From contig JAFAFZ010000419.1 in assembly GCA_023423215.1 (NCBI GenBank), positions 1 to 5,650 on the forward strand: 5,650 bases of DNA. Reading direction: 5' to 3'. This DNA comes from Actinomycetes bacterium (GTDB lineage: Bacteria; Actinomycetota; Acidimicrobiia; Acidimicrobiales; Microtrichaceae). A program made the position numbers and the translations under genes. The notes below the pieces were generated by a model. The model made no database searches, had not been told where the DNA came from, and worked only from the letters and a program-made list of their open reading frames with translations. The number at the start of each line of letters is the position of its first letter. Position 1 is the stretch's first letter. This document shows, piece after piece, positions 1-5,650 of the stretch.

Positions 1-2427
1 CATCGGGACCGTCGTGACCGACTCCAGCTCGCCGGACTGGCCGACGTGGCCGGTCACGAGCTGGACCTCGACCTCGTCGGGCTCGAGCCCGCCCAGGGCG
101 ACGGTCGCGACGACGGGTCGGGTGGCGCCGAGCTCGCCGACGCCCTCGTCGACCTCGACCGCGTCGACGTGCACCTGGTGCCAGCGCTCGGACAGCCGGG
201 TCCGGTACGCCGCCAGCGTCCGGGCGCCACGGAAGTCGTCCGCGGACATGCTGGCGGCCCGTCGGGCCGAGGGCAGGTACAGCTCGTCGACGTAGTCGCG
301 CACCATGCGGTGCGCCCCGACGAACGGGCCGAGCGTGCGGAAGTTCTGCTTCACCCGTGCGACCCACCCGGTCGGCGTCGGCGAGCCCGAACCGTCGTGG
401 TACAGGGGCACGATCTGGGTCTCGAGCAGCTCGAAGAGGCTGTTCGCCTCGAGCTCGATGCGGCGCGACTCGTCGGCGATCGACTCGGCCGACGAGATCG
501 CCCAGCCGTTGGGACCGGCGCCCTCGCTGCCGCCGCCGTTGCTGCCCGGGTCGAAGCACTCGGCCCACCAGCCGTCCAGGACCGAGCAGTGCAGGGCGCC
601 GTTCAACACGGCCTTCATGCCGCTCGTGCCCGAGGCCTCCATCGGCCGCTCCGGCGTGTTCAGCCAGACGTCCGCGCCCTGCACGAGCGAGCGGGCACGG
701 GCCATGTCGTAGTCCTCGACGAACATGAAGCGGTCACGGATCTCGGGGTCCGCGGAGAAGGCGACGATCTGGCGGATCAGCTCCTTGCCGAGGTCGTCCG
801 CGGGGTGCGCCTTGCCGGCGAACACGAACTGGATCGGGCGGTCGGCGTCGAGCAGCAGCGCCTTCAGGCGCTCGGGCTGGCTGAGCAGCAGCGCGGCGCG
901 CTTGTAGGTCGCCATGCGGCGCGCGAAGCAGATGGTCAGCGCCGTCGGGTCGAGGGCGCCGTCGACCCACTCCAGCTCGGACGACGAACGTCCCTGGGCC
1001 AGGCCGTGGTCGCGCAGGCGCTGGCGCACGTGGTCCACCAGGCGCGCCTTCGACGCCGAGTGCGCCGTCCAGAGCACGTCGTCGTCGACCTCGCCGATGG
1101 CCCGCCAGGCGTCGTGACCGGCCCACTGCCAGTCGTCGCCGACCGACTGCGAGAGCACCTGGTCGATCTCGGCCGAGACCCAGGTCGCTCCGTGCACGCC
1201 GTTGGTGATCGAGCCGACGGGCGTCTCGTCCTCGGGGACGCCGGGCCAGAGGTCGGAGAACATCTCGCGGCTGACCTCGCCGTGCAGCAGCGACACGCCG
1301 TTGCGACGCTCGGCCAGGTGCATGCCCATCACGGCCATGTTGAACGGCTCGTCCGGATCCTCGTCGGGGCGGTGGCCCAGATCCATGAGCTGCTCGGTCG
1401 AGATGCCGCACGCCGCGGCCCAGTTGCCGAAGTAGCGCTCCATCAGCTCGCGCGGGAAGCGGTCGATGCCGGCGGGCACCGGGGTGTGCGTGGTGAACAC
1501 CGCGCCGGCGCGCACCGCCTCGAGCGCCTCGGGGAACGACAGGCCGTCGTGCTCCATGTGCCGGCGGATCCGCTCCAGGCCGAGGAACCCGGCGTGGCCC
1601 TCGTTGGTGTGGAACACCCGGACGGGGATGCCCAGCGCCTCGAGCGCACGCACGCCGCCCACGCCGAGCAGGATCTCCTGGCGCAGCCGGTGCTCGACGT
1701 CGCCGCCGTAGAGGCGGTCCGTCACCAGCTGCAGCGACTCGGGGTTCTCGGGGATGTCCGCGTCCAGCAGGTACAGCGGCGTGCGTCCCACGGTCGCCTT
1801 CCAGACCTGCGCGACAAGGGTCTCGCCCGCGAGCTCGAGCGTGATGCGCACGTCCTCGCACAGCTCGAGCGCCATGGCGTGCGGATCCAGGTCGGGGAAG
1901 CGCTCCTGCTGCCAGCCGTCCACGCTGAGGCTCTGGCGGAAGTAGCCGTGCCGGTAGAACAGCCCGATCGCGGCGAGCGGCACGCCCAGGTCGGACGCGG
2001 CCTTCAGGTGGTCGCCGGCCAGGATGCCGAGGCCGCCCGAGTACTGCGGGACCGCCTCGGAGATGCCGAACTCGGGGGAGAAGTAGGCCACCACCCCGTC
2101 GGACGAGAGCGGGGTGTCGCCGCCGTCGGTGTGCTGCTGGAACCAGCGGGGCAGCTCGACGTACGCGTCCAGCGCCGCCTCGGCGGCGGCGAGCTTCTCG
2201 AGGAACGCAGGGTCCGAGCCCAGCTCGACCAGTCGCTCGGTGGGCACCTCGGCGAGGACCTTGCGGGGATCGTGGCCCCCCTCGTCCCACGCCCTCGGGT
2301 CGATCATGACGAACAGGTCGCGGGTCGGCCGGTCCCAGGACCAGCGCAGGTTGCTGGAGAGGCGGTCGAGCGCGGCGAGCGCCTCGGGGAGGTGCGGACG
2401 GACCGTGAAGCTGCGAAGTGCCTTCAT
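1..2427 (-). CDS. glgP: Alpha-glucan (glycogen/maltodextrin) phosphorylase, long actinobacterial type; C-terminus cut by window edge
   Basis: Cytosolic PLP-dependent GT35 enzyme that phosphorolyses alpha-1,4-glucan to glucose-1-phosphate. Seen: 809 codons without a stop or frameshift. The N-terminus MKALRSFTVRPHLPE resembles my recollection of M. tuberculosis GlgP, which fixes the ATG at 2427. Residues 1 to about 110 form the DUF3417 domain that marks this long subfamily. Family motifs follow in order: SGGLGILAGDHLKAASDLG (130-148), FHTNEGHAGFLGLERIR (272-288), VFTTHTPVPAGIDRFP (310-325), ERRNGVSLLHGEVSREM (373-389), GVHGATW (410-416), ARRMATYKR (502-510), FVFAGKAHPADDLGKE (534-549) and EASGTSGMKAVLNG (597-610). 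K605 is the PLP-binding lysine by homology; R504 and K509 match the phosphate-contacting Arg and Lys of muscle phosphorylase. Family length is about 850-865 residues, so roughly 50 are missing. There is a Gly/Ser-rich insertion at 627-639. No Shine-Dalgarno is visible. The gene is divergent from the propeller gene and glgE. Confidence 0.97.
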   Translation of the reverse strand, partial: MKALRSFTVRPHLPEALAALDRLSSNLRWSWDRPTRDLFVMIDPRAWDEGGHDPRKVLAEVPTERLVELGSDPAFLEKLAAAEAALDAYVELPRWFQQHTDGGDTPLSSDGVVAYFSPEFGISEAVPQYSGGLGILAGDHLKAASDLGVPLAAIGLFYRHGYFRQSLSVDGWQQERFPDLDPHAMALELCEDVRITLELAGETLVAQVWKATVGRTPLYLLDADIPENPESLQLVTDRLYGGDVEHRLRQEILLGVGGVRALEALGIPVRVFHTNEGHAGFLGLERIRRHMEHDGLSFPEALEAVRAGAVFTTHTPVPAGIDRFPRELMERYFGNWAAACGISTEQLMDLGHRPDEDPDEPFNMAVMGMHLAERRNGVSLLHGEVSREMFSDLWPGVPEDETPVGSITNGVHGATWVSAEIDQVLSQSVGDDWQWAGHDAWRAIGEVDDDVLWTAHSASKARLVDHVRQRLRDHGLAQGRSSSELEWVDGALDPTALTICFARRMATYKRAALLLSQPERLKALLLDADRPIQFVFAGKAHPADDLGKELIRQIVAFSADPEIRDRFMFVEDYDMARARSLVQGADVWLNTPERPMEASGTSGMKAVLNGALHCSVLDGWWAECFDPGSNGGGSEGAGPNGWAISSAESIADESRRIELEANSLFELLETQIVPLYHDGSGSPTPTGWVARVKQNFRTLGPFVGAHRMVRDYVDELYLPSARRAASMSADDFRGARTLAAYRTRLSERWHQVHVDAVEVDEGVGELGATRPVVATVALGGLEPDEVEVQLVTGHVGQSGELESVTTVPM

Positions 2428-2435
2428 CCGGTTCG

Positions 2436-2441
2436 AGGGTA
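2436..2441 (-). promoter_or_regulatory. Candidate -10 hexamer TACCCT for glgP, placed for a leaderless transcript
   Basis: On the minus strand TACCCT fits the loose actinobacterial -10 pattern TAnnnT and ends 8 nt before the glgP ATG. Transcription would then start at or next to the start codon, consistent with the lack of a Shine-Dalgarno there. A six-base match with only three fixed positions is weak, and chance is a real alternative. Confidence 0.35.
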
Positions 2442-2453
2442 GTGCCGCACCCA

Positions 2454-2467
2454 CGGGTTCCGACCCG
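2454..2467. repeat. Short inverted repeat CGGGT-TCCG-ACCCG
   Basis: Perfect 5-bp arms flank a 4-nt loop in the divergent intergenic region, about 27 bp upstream of the glgP start. It could be part of an operator. In DNA this rich in G and C, a 5-bp inverted repeat is also expected by chance. Confidence 0.3.
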
Positions 2468-2478
2468 GCGTCGATCGG

Positions 2479-2497
2479 GTTCACGGTGCGTTCACGG
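2479..2497. repeat. Tandem direct repeat GTTCACGG-TGC-GTTCACGG, possible operator
   Basis: Two identical 8-bp copies (2479-2486 and 2490-2497) lie 11 bp apart, about one helical turn, so a protein binding both would sit on one face of the DNA. The shorter core GGTTC recurs at 2430-2434, 2456-2460 and 2478-2482. No known regulator site is recognised. The operator role is inferred. Confidence 0.4.
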
Positions 2498-2520
2498 CCC
2501 CGTGCCACCTCTGCGGCCAC

Positions 2521-2539
2521 GCTCGCTGCGAGCGCAGCG
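2521..2539. repeat. Overlapping palindromes (two mutually exclusive hairpins)
   Basis: CGCTGCG (2524-2530) and CGCAGCG (2533-2539) form 7-bp arms around a 2-nt gap. An overlapping alternative pairs GCTCG (2521-2525) with CGAGC (2529-2533). The element lies just upstream of the candidate -10 of the propeller gene, where an operator would act. No T-tract follows it, so it is not a typical intrinsic terminator. Confidence 0.4.
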
Positions 2540-2550
2540 GTGCCCACCTG

Positions 2551-2556
2551 TATCGT
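2551..2556 (+). promoter_or_regulatory. Candidate -10 hexamer TATCGT for the propeller gene, placed for a leaderless transcript
   Basis: TATCGT fits TAnnnT and ends 9 nt before the ATG at 2566. No purine-rich Shine-Dalgarno lies in the 20 bases before this ATG, in contrast to glgE. Leaderless translation, common in actinobacteria, would explain both facts. No -35 match was found at the expected distance. Confidence 0.4.
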
Positions 2557-2565
2557 CGTCCCGGC

Positions 2566-4179
2566 ATGTCGGAGCGGGGAGCGGATCAGTCGACCACGTC
2601 CAACCTCGCCTGGGCCGGCGGTGGGGTGCTGGCCGTGATCGTGGTGCTGGCCCTGCTGGTGGTCGTGATCGGCCGTCCCGGCAGCGCCGAGGACCCCGAG
2701 GGCACCGCGTCGACCACCACGACGACCGCGGCGACGACCACGACGGCCACGCCCGGCGAGGAGGCGGTGCCGACCGATCGGGTGGCCTACCTGACCGGGG
2801 ACGGGCGGGTGCTCTCCGGCGAAGGTGCCGAGACACCGGTCGAGGTCGCCTCGGGCGCGGCGCTCGGACCCACCGGCCTGGGGGCGCTGGCCCTGGCGCC
2901 GACCGGCGATCTGATCGCGTTCGTCCGGGGGGACGGGGCGCTCGTGACCGTGCCGTCACGCGGCGGCGACGTCGTCGTCCTGGCGACCGACGCAGCGACG
3001 ACCGACCTGGGGGAGCGGACCTCGATCGCCTGGGACCCGACCGGCGCGACGCTCTCGTACCTCGCCCTCGGCACCGAGGCGATGGTCGCCCCCCGCCCCG
3101 AGGAGCCCGGACCGCTCTCGGGCGACGGCGCCTACCGCGACGAACTGCCCGAGGGGGCGCTCGGCAACGTCGTGAAGGTCGTCAGCCGAGAGGGCGAGGA
3201 GCTGACCCGGATCGGCGACCCGTCGCTGCGATCGTTCGTGGGCATCGCCAGCTCCGAGTCCGACGACTTCCTGCTGCTGGAGTCGGTCAACCCGGTCACC
3301 CTCGAGCCCTACACCGTGTCGGTGGCGAGCAGCGAGGCGACCGAGGTGACACCTACGCTGCTCTCGGCCGACGACCCGACCTTCAGCCCCGACGGCAACT
3401 TCGTCGTCGCCGTCGGCCCCGACAAGTCCGGCCAGGAGCTGGTGCGCGTCGCGACGGACTCGTTCGGTCGCACGACCCTCGTGTCCGCGGACGAGGTGTG
3501 CTCGCCCTCGGTGTCCCCGGACAGCACGCGCATCGTCTACGGCACCGGCCCGGACTGCTCGAAGCTCATGCTCATCTCCGCCCGCGGCGGCACGCCCGTC
3601 GACATCACCCCGCCAGCGCAGCCGGGAGAGGCGACCTACCGCTACGGCGACCTGAGCTGGACCGCCGAGGGCCACTTCATCGTGTTCGCCGACTGCCGCT
3701 CCACCGACGGCCCGGTGCGCTGCGGCGGCCCGGTCACGTTCCTCGACCCGGACCGCCGCCTGGTCGTGCCGGGCGTCGAGGCCACGACCGTCGCCACGGT
3801 CGGTCGACCGCTGCTCGGCGACCTGACGATGACGGTCGTGCTGGCCGGACCGATCCAGTACGAGGGCACCTTCCAGGTCGATGCAGAGGTCGAGCCGCAG
3901 CTGACCACCGTCGACGACGCGACCAGCCGCATCGACGTCCAGCTCTCCGAAGGCGACCAGCAGCTGACGCTGAACCTGCAGATCGAGGAGGGCAACCAGT
4001 TCGCGACCGGCCACATGACCATCGTGGACCCCGCGCAGGGCATCGAGCGCACGTTCCTGGTGCTCGGCACGGCCTCGGCGGTCGGCGTGCGCGTCGTGTC
4101 GCTCACCGGCATCTGGATGTCGACCGAGGACCTGCCGTTCGTGTCGGGCGAGTTCCGCATCGCGGTGCGTCGTGGGTGA
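2566..4179 (+). CDS. Membrane-anchored TolB-like beta-propeller protein with Thr-rich linker and unknown C-terminal domain
   Basis: Function unknown; 537 residues. Residues 1-13 are a short polar N-terminus and 14-36 one hydrophobic segment (core GVLAVIVVLALLVVVIG), probably a signal-anchor. Residues 47-62 are a Thr/Ala-rich linker, which suggests the rest lies outside the membrane. From about 70 to 410 propeller-like repeats appear: LAPTGDLIAF (110-119), WDPTGATLSY (156-165), FSPDGNFVVAV (273-283), VSPDSTRIVY (316-325) and WTAEGHFIVF (365-374), matching the xSPDGxxIxF strand of TolB/WD40-like blades. A degenerate blade is likely near 225-262, giving about six. Residues about 413-537 form a separate, probably beta-rich domain I do not recognise. 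The only cysteines are C312, C331, C377 and C386, which could pair as disulfides. There is no lipobox. The start at 2566 precedes the anchor directly. The protein is probably co-transcribed with glgE 63 bp downstream and may bind protein or glycan, but no catalytic motif is seen. Confidence 0.88.
   Translation: MSERGADQSTTSNLAWAGGGVLAVIVVLALLVVVIGRPGSAEDPEGTASTTTTTAATTTTATPGEEAVPTDRVAYLTGDGRVLSGEGAETPVEVASGAALGPTGLGALALAPTGDLIAFVRGDGALVTVPSRGGDVVVLATDAATTDLGERTSIAWDPTGATLSYLALGTEAMVAPRPEEPGPLSGDGAYRDELPEGALGNVVKVVSREGEELTRIGDPSLRSFVGIASSESDDFLLLESVNPVTLEPYTVSVASSEATEVTPTLLSADDPTFSPDGNFVVAVGPDKSGQELVRVATDSFGRTTLVSADEVCSPSVSPDSTRIVYGTGPDCSKLMLISARGGTPVDITPPAQPGEATYRYGDLSWTAEGHFIVFADCRSTDGPVRCGGPVTFLDPDRRLVVPGVEATTVATVGRPLLGDLTMTVVLAGPIQYEGTFQVDAEVEPQLTTVDDATSRIDVQLSEGDQQLTLNLQIEEGNQFATGHMTIVDPAQGIERTFLVLGTASAVGVRVVSLTGIWMSTEDLPFVSGEFRIAVRRG
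2707..2751 (+). repeat. Low-complexity Thr/Ala codon tract (linker after the membrane anchor)
   Basis: Fifteen consecutive codons encode only Ala, Ser and Thr, mostly ACC, ACG and GCG/GCC, giving residues 48-62. Such tracts usually form flexible linkers on the outer face of actinobacterial membrane proteins and are typical targets of protein O-mannosylation. The modification is an inference. The repetitive DNA could also vary in length between strains. Confidence 0.6.
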
Positions 4180-4198
4180 CGGCGCGCACGTCGCGACA

Positions 4199-4216
4199 GA
4201 TCCGACGAGGAGGATC
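4199..4216. repeat. Inverted repeat GATCC-N8-GGATC upstream of glgE
   Basis: Five-base perfect arms (4199-4203 and 4212-4216) surround a purine-rich loop, and a GAGGAGG sequence (4207-4213) overlaps the loop and right arm. It lies in the 63-bp gap before glgE. No T-run follows, so it is not an intrinsic terminator. It may be meaningless or a weak structure in the 5' leader. Confidence 0.25.
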
Positions 4217-4230
4217 GGCGCACGGCGGGT

Positions 4231-4237
4231 AGGAAGG
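4231..4237 (+). promoter_or_regulatory. Shine-Dalgarno of glgE (AGGAAGG)
   Basis: The purine-rich AGGAAGG lies 5 nt before the ATG at 4243 and supports that start. The GAGGAGG further upstream has no start codon at a usable distance. Having a clear ribosome site here but none before the propeller gene fits glgE being the second gene of a transcript. Confidence 0.75.
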
Positions 4238-4242
4238 ACGGG

Positions 4243-5650
4243 ATGAGCCCGTCCCCCCGTTCCCACGACGACCGCTCGCCGCGCTCCCCGTACCGGGTGC
4301 TGATCCGAGAGGTCGAGCCCGTCACGCCCTGCGGCTACGCCCCGAAGTCCGTCGCCGGCGACCCCGTCCGGGTCAGCGCCCTGCTGGTCGCCGAGGGCCA
4401 CGGCCTGCTCGGCGCGCAGCTGCGCCTGCGGCGCGTCGACGGCGCTGCTCGGCCCCGGCCGAAGTGGCGGATCGAGGCGATGGAGGTCGACGAGACGGGA
4501 CTGGCGACGGCCACCGTGCGCGTCGAGGAGCCGGGCAACTACCAGTTCGAGGTCCGGGCGTGGCAGGACCGCTTCGCCACCTGGCGGCACGACCTGCGGT
4601 TGCGCGCCGAGGCCGGCGACGACCTCGAGGTCGAGTTCGGCGAGGGCGCCGCGATCCTCGAGGAGCTCGTCGGCGAGGTCCCCAAGGCCGACCGCGCCCG
4701 TCTCCGTGACGCCGTCGACCAGCTGCGCAGCACCACCTGCACCGACCGCGTGCGCCTGGCCGCCGGGCTGGACGACGCCCTGCCGGCGCTGCTGACGGGT
4801 GTCGCTCCGCCGACCGGGGTCACCTCGACCGAGCGGCTGCCGCTGCGCGTCGACCGAGAGCTCGCCGTCTTCGGCTCGTGGTACGAGCTGTTCCCCCGCT
4901 CCGAGGGCGGTTTCGTCGAGGGTGCGCCGATCTGGGACCGGCTGGAGGCCGTCGCCGAGGCGGGCTTCGACGTGCTGTACCTGCCACCGATCCACCCCAT
5001 CGGGCGATCCCACCGCAAGGGCCGTGACAACACGCTCGTCGCAGGGCCCGACGACGTCGGCAGCCCCTGGGCGATCGGCGCCGCCGAGGGCGGACACGTC
5101 GACGTGCACCCGGACCTGGGCAGCATCGACGACGTGCGCCGGTTCATCTCCCGGGCCAAGGAGCTGGGCGTCGAGGTGGCGCTGGACTACGCGCTCCAGT
5201 GCAGCCCCGACCACCCCTGGGTGATCGAGCACCCCGAGTGGTTCGTGCACCGGGTCGACGGCTCGATCCGCTACGCCGAGAACCCGCCGAAGAAGTACCA
5301 GGACATCTACCCGATCAACTTCTGGCCCGAGTCGGACCAGGATCGTCGAGCGCTCTGGTGGGCCTGCCACGAGATCCTCGAGTTCTGGATCGGCCACGGC
5401 GTGACGGTGTTCCGCGTCGACAATCCGCACACCAAGCCGCTCGCCTTCTGGGCGTGGGTCATCGCGCGGGTGCAGGCCGACCACCCCGAGGTCGTGTTCC
5501 TGTCCGAGGCGTTCACCGACCCGCCGATGATGCACAGCCTGGCCGAGGTCGGGTTCACGCAGTCGTACACGTACTTCACGTGGCGGCGCACCAAGTGGGA
5601 GCTCACGTCCTACGGCGAGGAGCTGGCCCACGCGCCCACCGCGGCGTGGT
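4243..5650 (+). CDS. glgE: Alpha-1,4-glucan:maltose-1-phosphate maltosyltransferase; C-terminus cut by window edge
   Basis: Cytosolic GH13 (subfamily 3) enzyme that transfers maltosyl units from maltose-1-phosphate to the non-reducing end of alpha-1,4-glucan; it completes the TreS-Pep2-GlgE route, and GlgB then branches the product. Seen: 469 codons of about 660-700. Residues about 15-115 are the N-terminal beta-sandwich (DUF3416), with VTPCGYAPKSVAGD at 27-40. A helical segment follows at about 120-190. The catalytic barrel starts at about 205: FGSWYELFPRS (210-220), YLPPIHPIGRSHRKGRDN (246-263), ALDYALQCSPDHPW (313-326), YAENPPKKYQDIYPINF (344-360), FRVDNPHTKP (390-399) and FLSEAFTDPP (419-428). 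D393 is the nucleophile and E422 the general acid, matching D394 and E423 of Streptomyces coelicolor GlgE. The 347-352 loop (N, K, Y) matches the phosphate-binding loop there. The third catalytic Asp and the C-terminal domains lie beyond the edge. Start chosen from the Shine-Dalgarno 5 nt upstream. No defect seen. Confidence 0.97.
   Translation, partial: MSPSPRSHDDRSPRSPYRVLIREVEPVTPCGYAPKSVAGDPVRVSALLVAEGHGLLGAQLRLRRVDGAARPRPKWRIEAMEVDETGLATATVRVEEPGNYQFEVRAWQDRFATWRHDLRLRAEAGDDLEVEFGEGAAILEELVGEVPKADRARLRDAVDQLRSTTCTDRVRLAAGLDDALPALLTGVAPPTGVTSTERLPLRVDRELAVFGSWYELFPRSEGGFVEGAPIWDRLEAVAEAGFDVLYLPPIHPIGRSHRKGRDNTLVAGPDDVGSPWAIGAAEGGHVDVHPDLGSIDDVRRFISRAKELGVEVALDYALQCSPDHPWVIEHPEWFVHRVDGSIRYAENPPKKYQDIYPINFWPESDQDRRALWWACHEILEFWIGHGVTVFRVDNPHTKPLAFWAWVIARVQADHPEVVFLSEAFTDPPMMHSLAEVGFTQSYTYFTWRRTKWELTSYGEELAHAPTAAW

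Larger units (their letters stand above)
2428..2565. promoter_or_regulatory. Divergent intergenic control region between glgP and the propeller gene
   Basis: These 138 bp separate two start codons pointing away from each other, so they should hold both promoters. Seen: a TAnnnT hexamer close to each ATG, a tandem GTTCACGG repeat with an 11-bp period (2479-2497), an inverted repeat CGGGT-N4-ACCCG (2454-2467) and overlapping palindromes at 2521-2539. I find no convincing -35 hexamer at 16-18 bp from either -10 candidate. Promoter function is inferred from the layout, not demonstrated. Confidence 0.7.

Noticed and set aside
734..2290. A 518-codon minus-strand frame overlapping glgP in another register
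   Set aside because: Its product is rich in Arg, Gly, Ala and Pro and shows no motifs. The glgP frame on the same strand covers this entire stretch with conserved phosphorylase sequence.
46..2442. A 798-codon open frame on the plus strand opposite glgP
   Set aside because: It shares codon boundaries with glgP in antisense. Its stops would require TTA, CTA or TCA codons in glgP, which are rare in such GC-rich genes. Its product is a low-complexity Arg/Val/His/Leu-rich sequence with no motif, while glgP has all the family motifs.
2566..2673. Lipoprotein signal peptide for the propeller protein
   Set aside because: There is no cysteine in the first 311 residues, so no lipobox. The long hydrophobic stretch without an obvious signal peptidase site fits a retained anchor better.
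4180..4198. Possible terminator after the propeller gene (CGCG-N5-CGCG at 4183-4195)
   Set aside because: Only 4-bp arms and no following T-run; it does not qualify as an intrinsic terminator.
2418..4232. A 604-codon plus-strand frame overlapping the propeller gene in another register
   Set aside because: The product is Arg/Gly-rich with no hydrophobic pattern. The 2566-4179 frame has an anchor segment, linker and repeated blade motifs.
2956..5631. An 891-codon open frame on the minus strand opposite the propeller gene and glgE
   Set aside because: Both plus-strand genes and the gap between them happen to lie in the same reading register, so the antisense frame stays open across all of them. 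Codon use and the glgE motifs support the plus strand.

Overview
The window is GC-rich (about 70% by eye), with codons ending mostly in G or C, from what looks like an actinomycete (Actinomycetota). Both flanking genes are the actinobacterial forms of their families, and their divergent pairing matches the glgP/glgE arrangement of Mycobacterium tuberculosis (Rv1328/Rv1327c). I cannot place the organism more finely. A non-mycobacterial, possibly deep-branching actinobacterium is a guess based on sequence divergence and on the extra gene between the pair.

Layout: (1) 1-2427, minus strand: the first 809 residues of glgP, the long DUF3417-type alpha-glucan phosphorylase. The reading frame is uninterrupted and the gene runs off the left edge, missing only its C-terminal tail. 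(2) 2428-2565: a 138-bp divergent intergenic region with a candidate -10 hexamer (TAnnnT) 8-9 nt before each ATG, no Shine-Dalgarno sequence for either gene, one tandem direct repeat and two short inverted repeats. (3) 2566-4179, plus strand: a 537-residue protein with one N-terminal membrane anchor, a Thr-rich linker, a TolB-like beta-propeller and an unrecognised C-terminal domain. (4) 4180-4242: a 63-bp gap with no visible terminator and a good Shine-Dalgarno. (5) 4243-5650, plus strand: the first 469 residues of glgE, maltose-1-phosphate maltosyltransferase, truncated by the right edge but including the nucleophile and general acid.

How they fit together: GlgE extends alpha-1,4-glucan with maltosyl units from maltose-1-phosphate. 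GlgP phosphorolyses alpha-1,4-glucan to glucose-1-phosphate. They are the building and degrading arms of actinobacterial alpha-glucan metabolism and are transcribed away from a common control region. The anchored propeller gene sits between them and is probably co-transcribed with glgE. Nothing in its sequence assigns it an enzymatic role, and its link to glucan or envelope metabolism rests on position alone. It is the least explained part of the window. No RNA genes, mobile elements or CRISPR arrays were seen.
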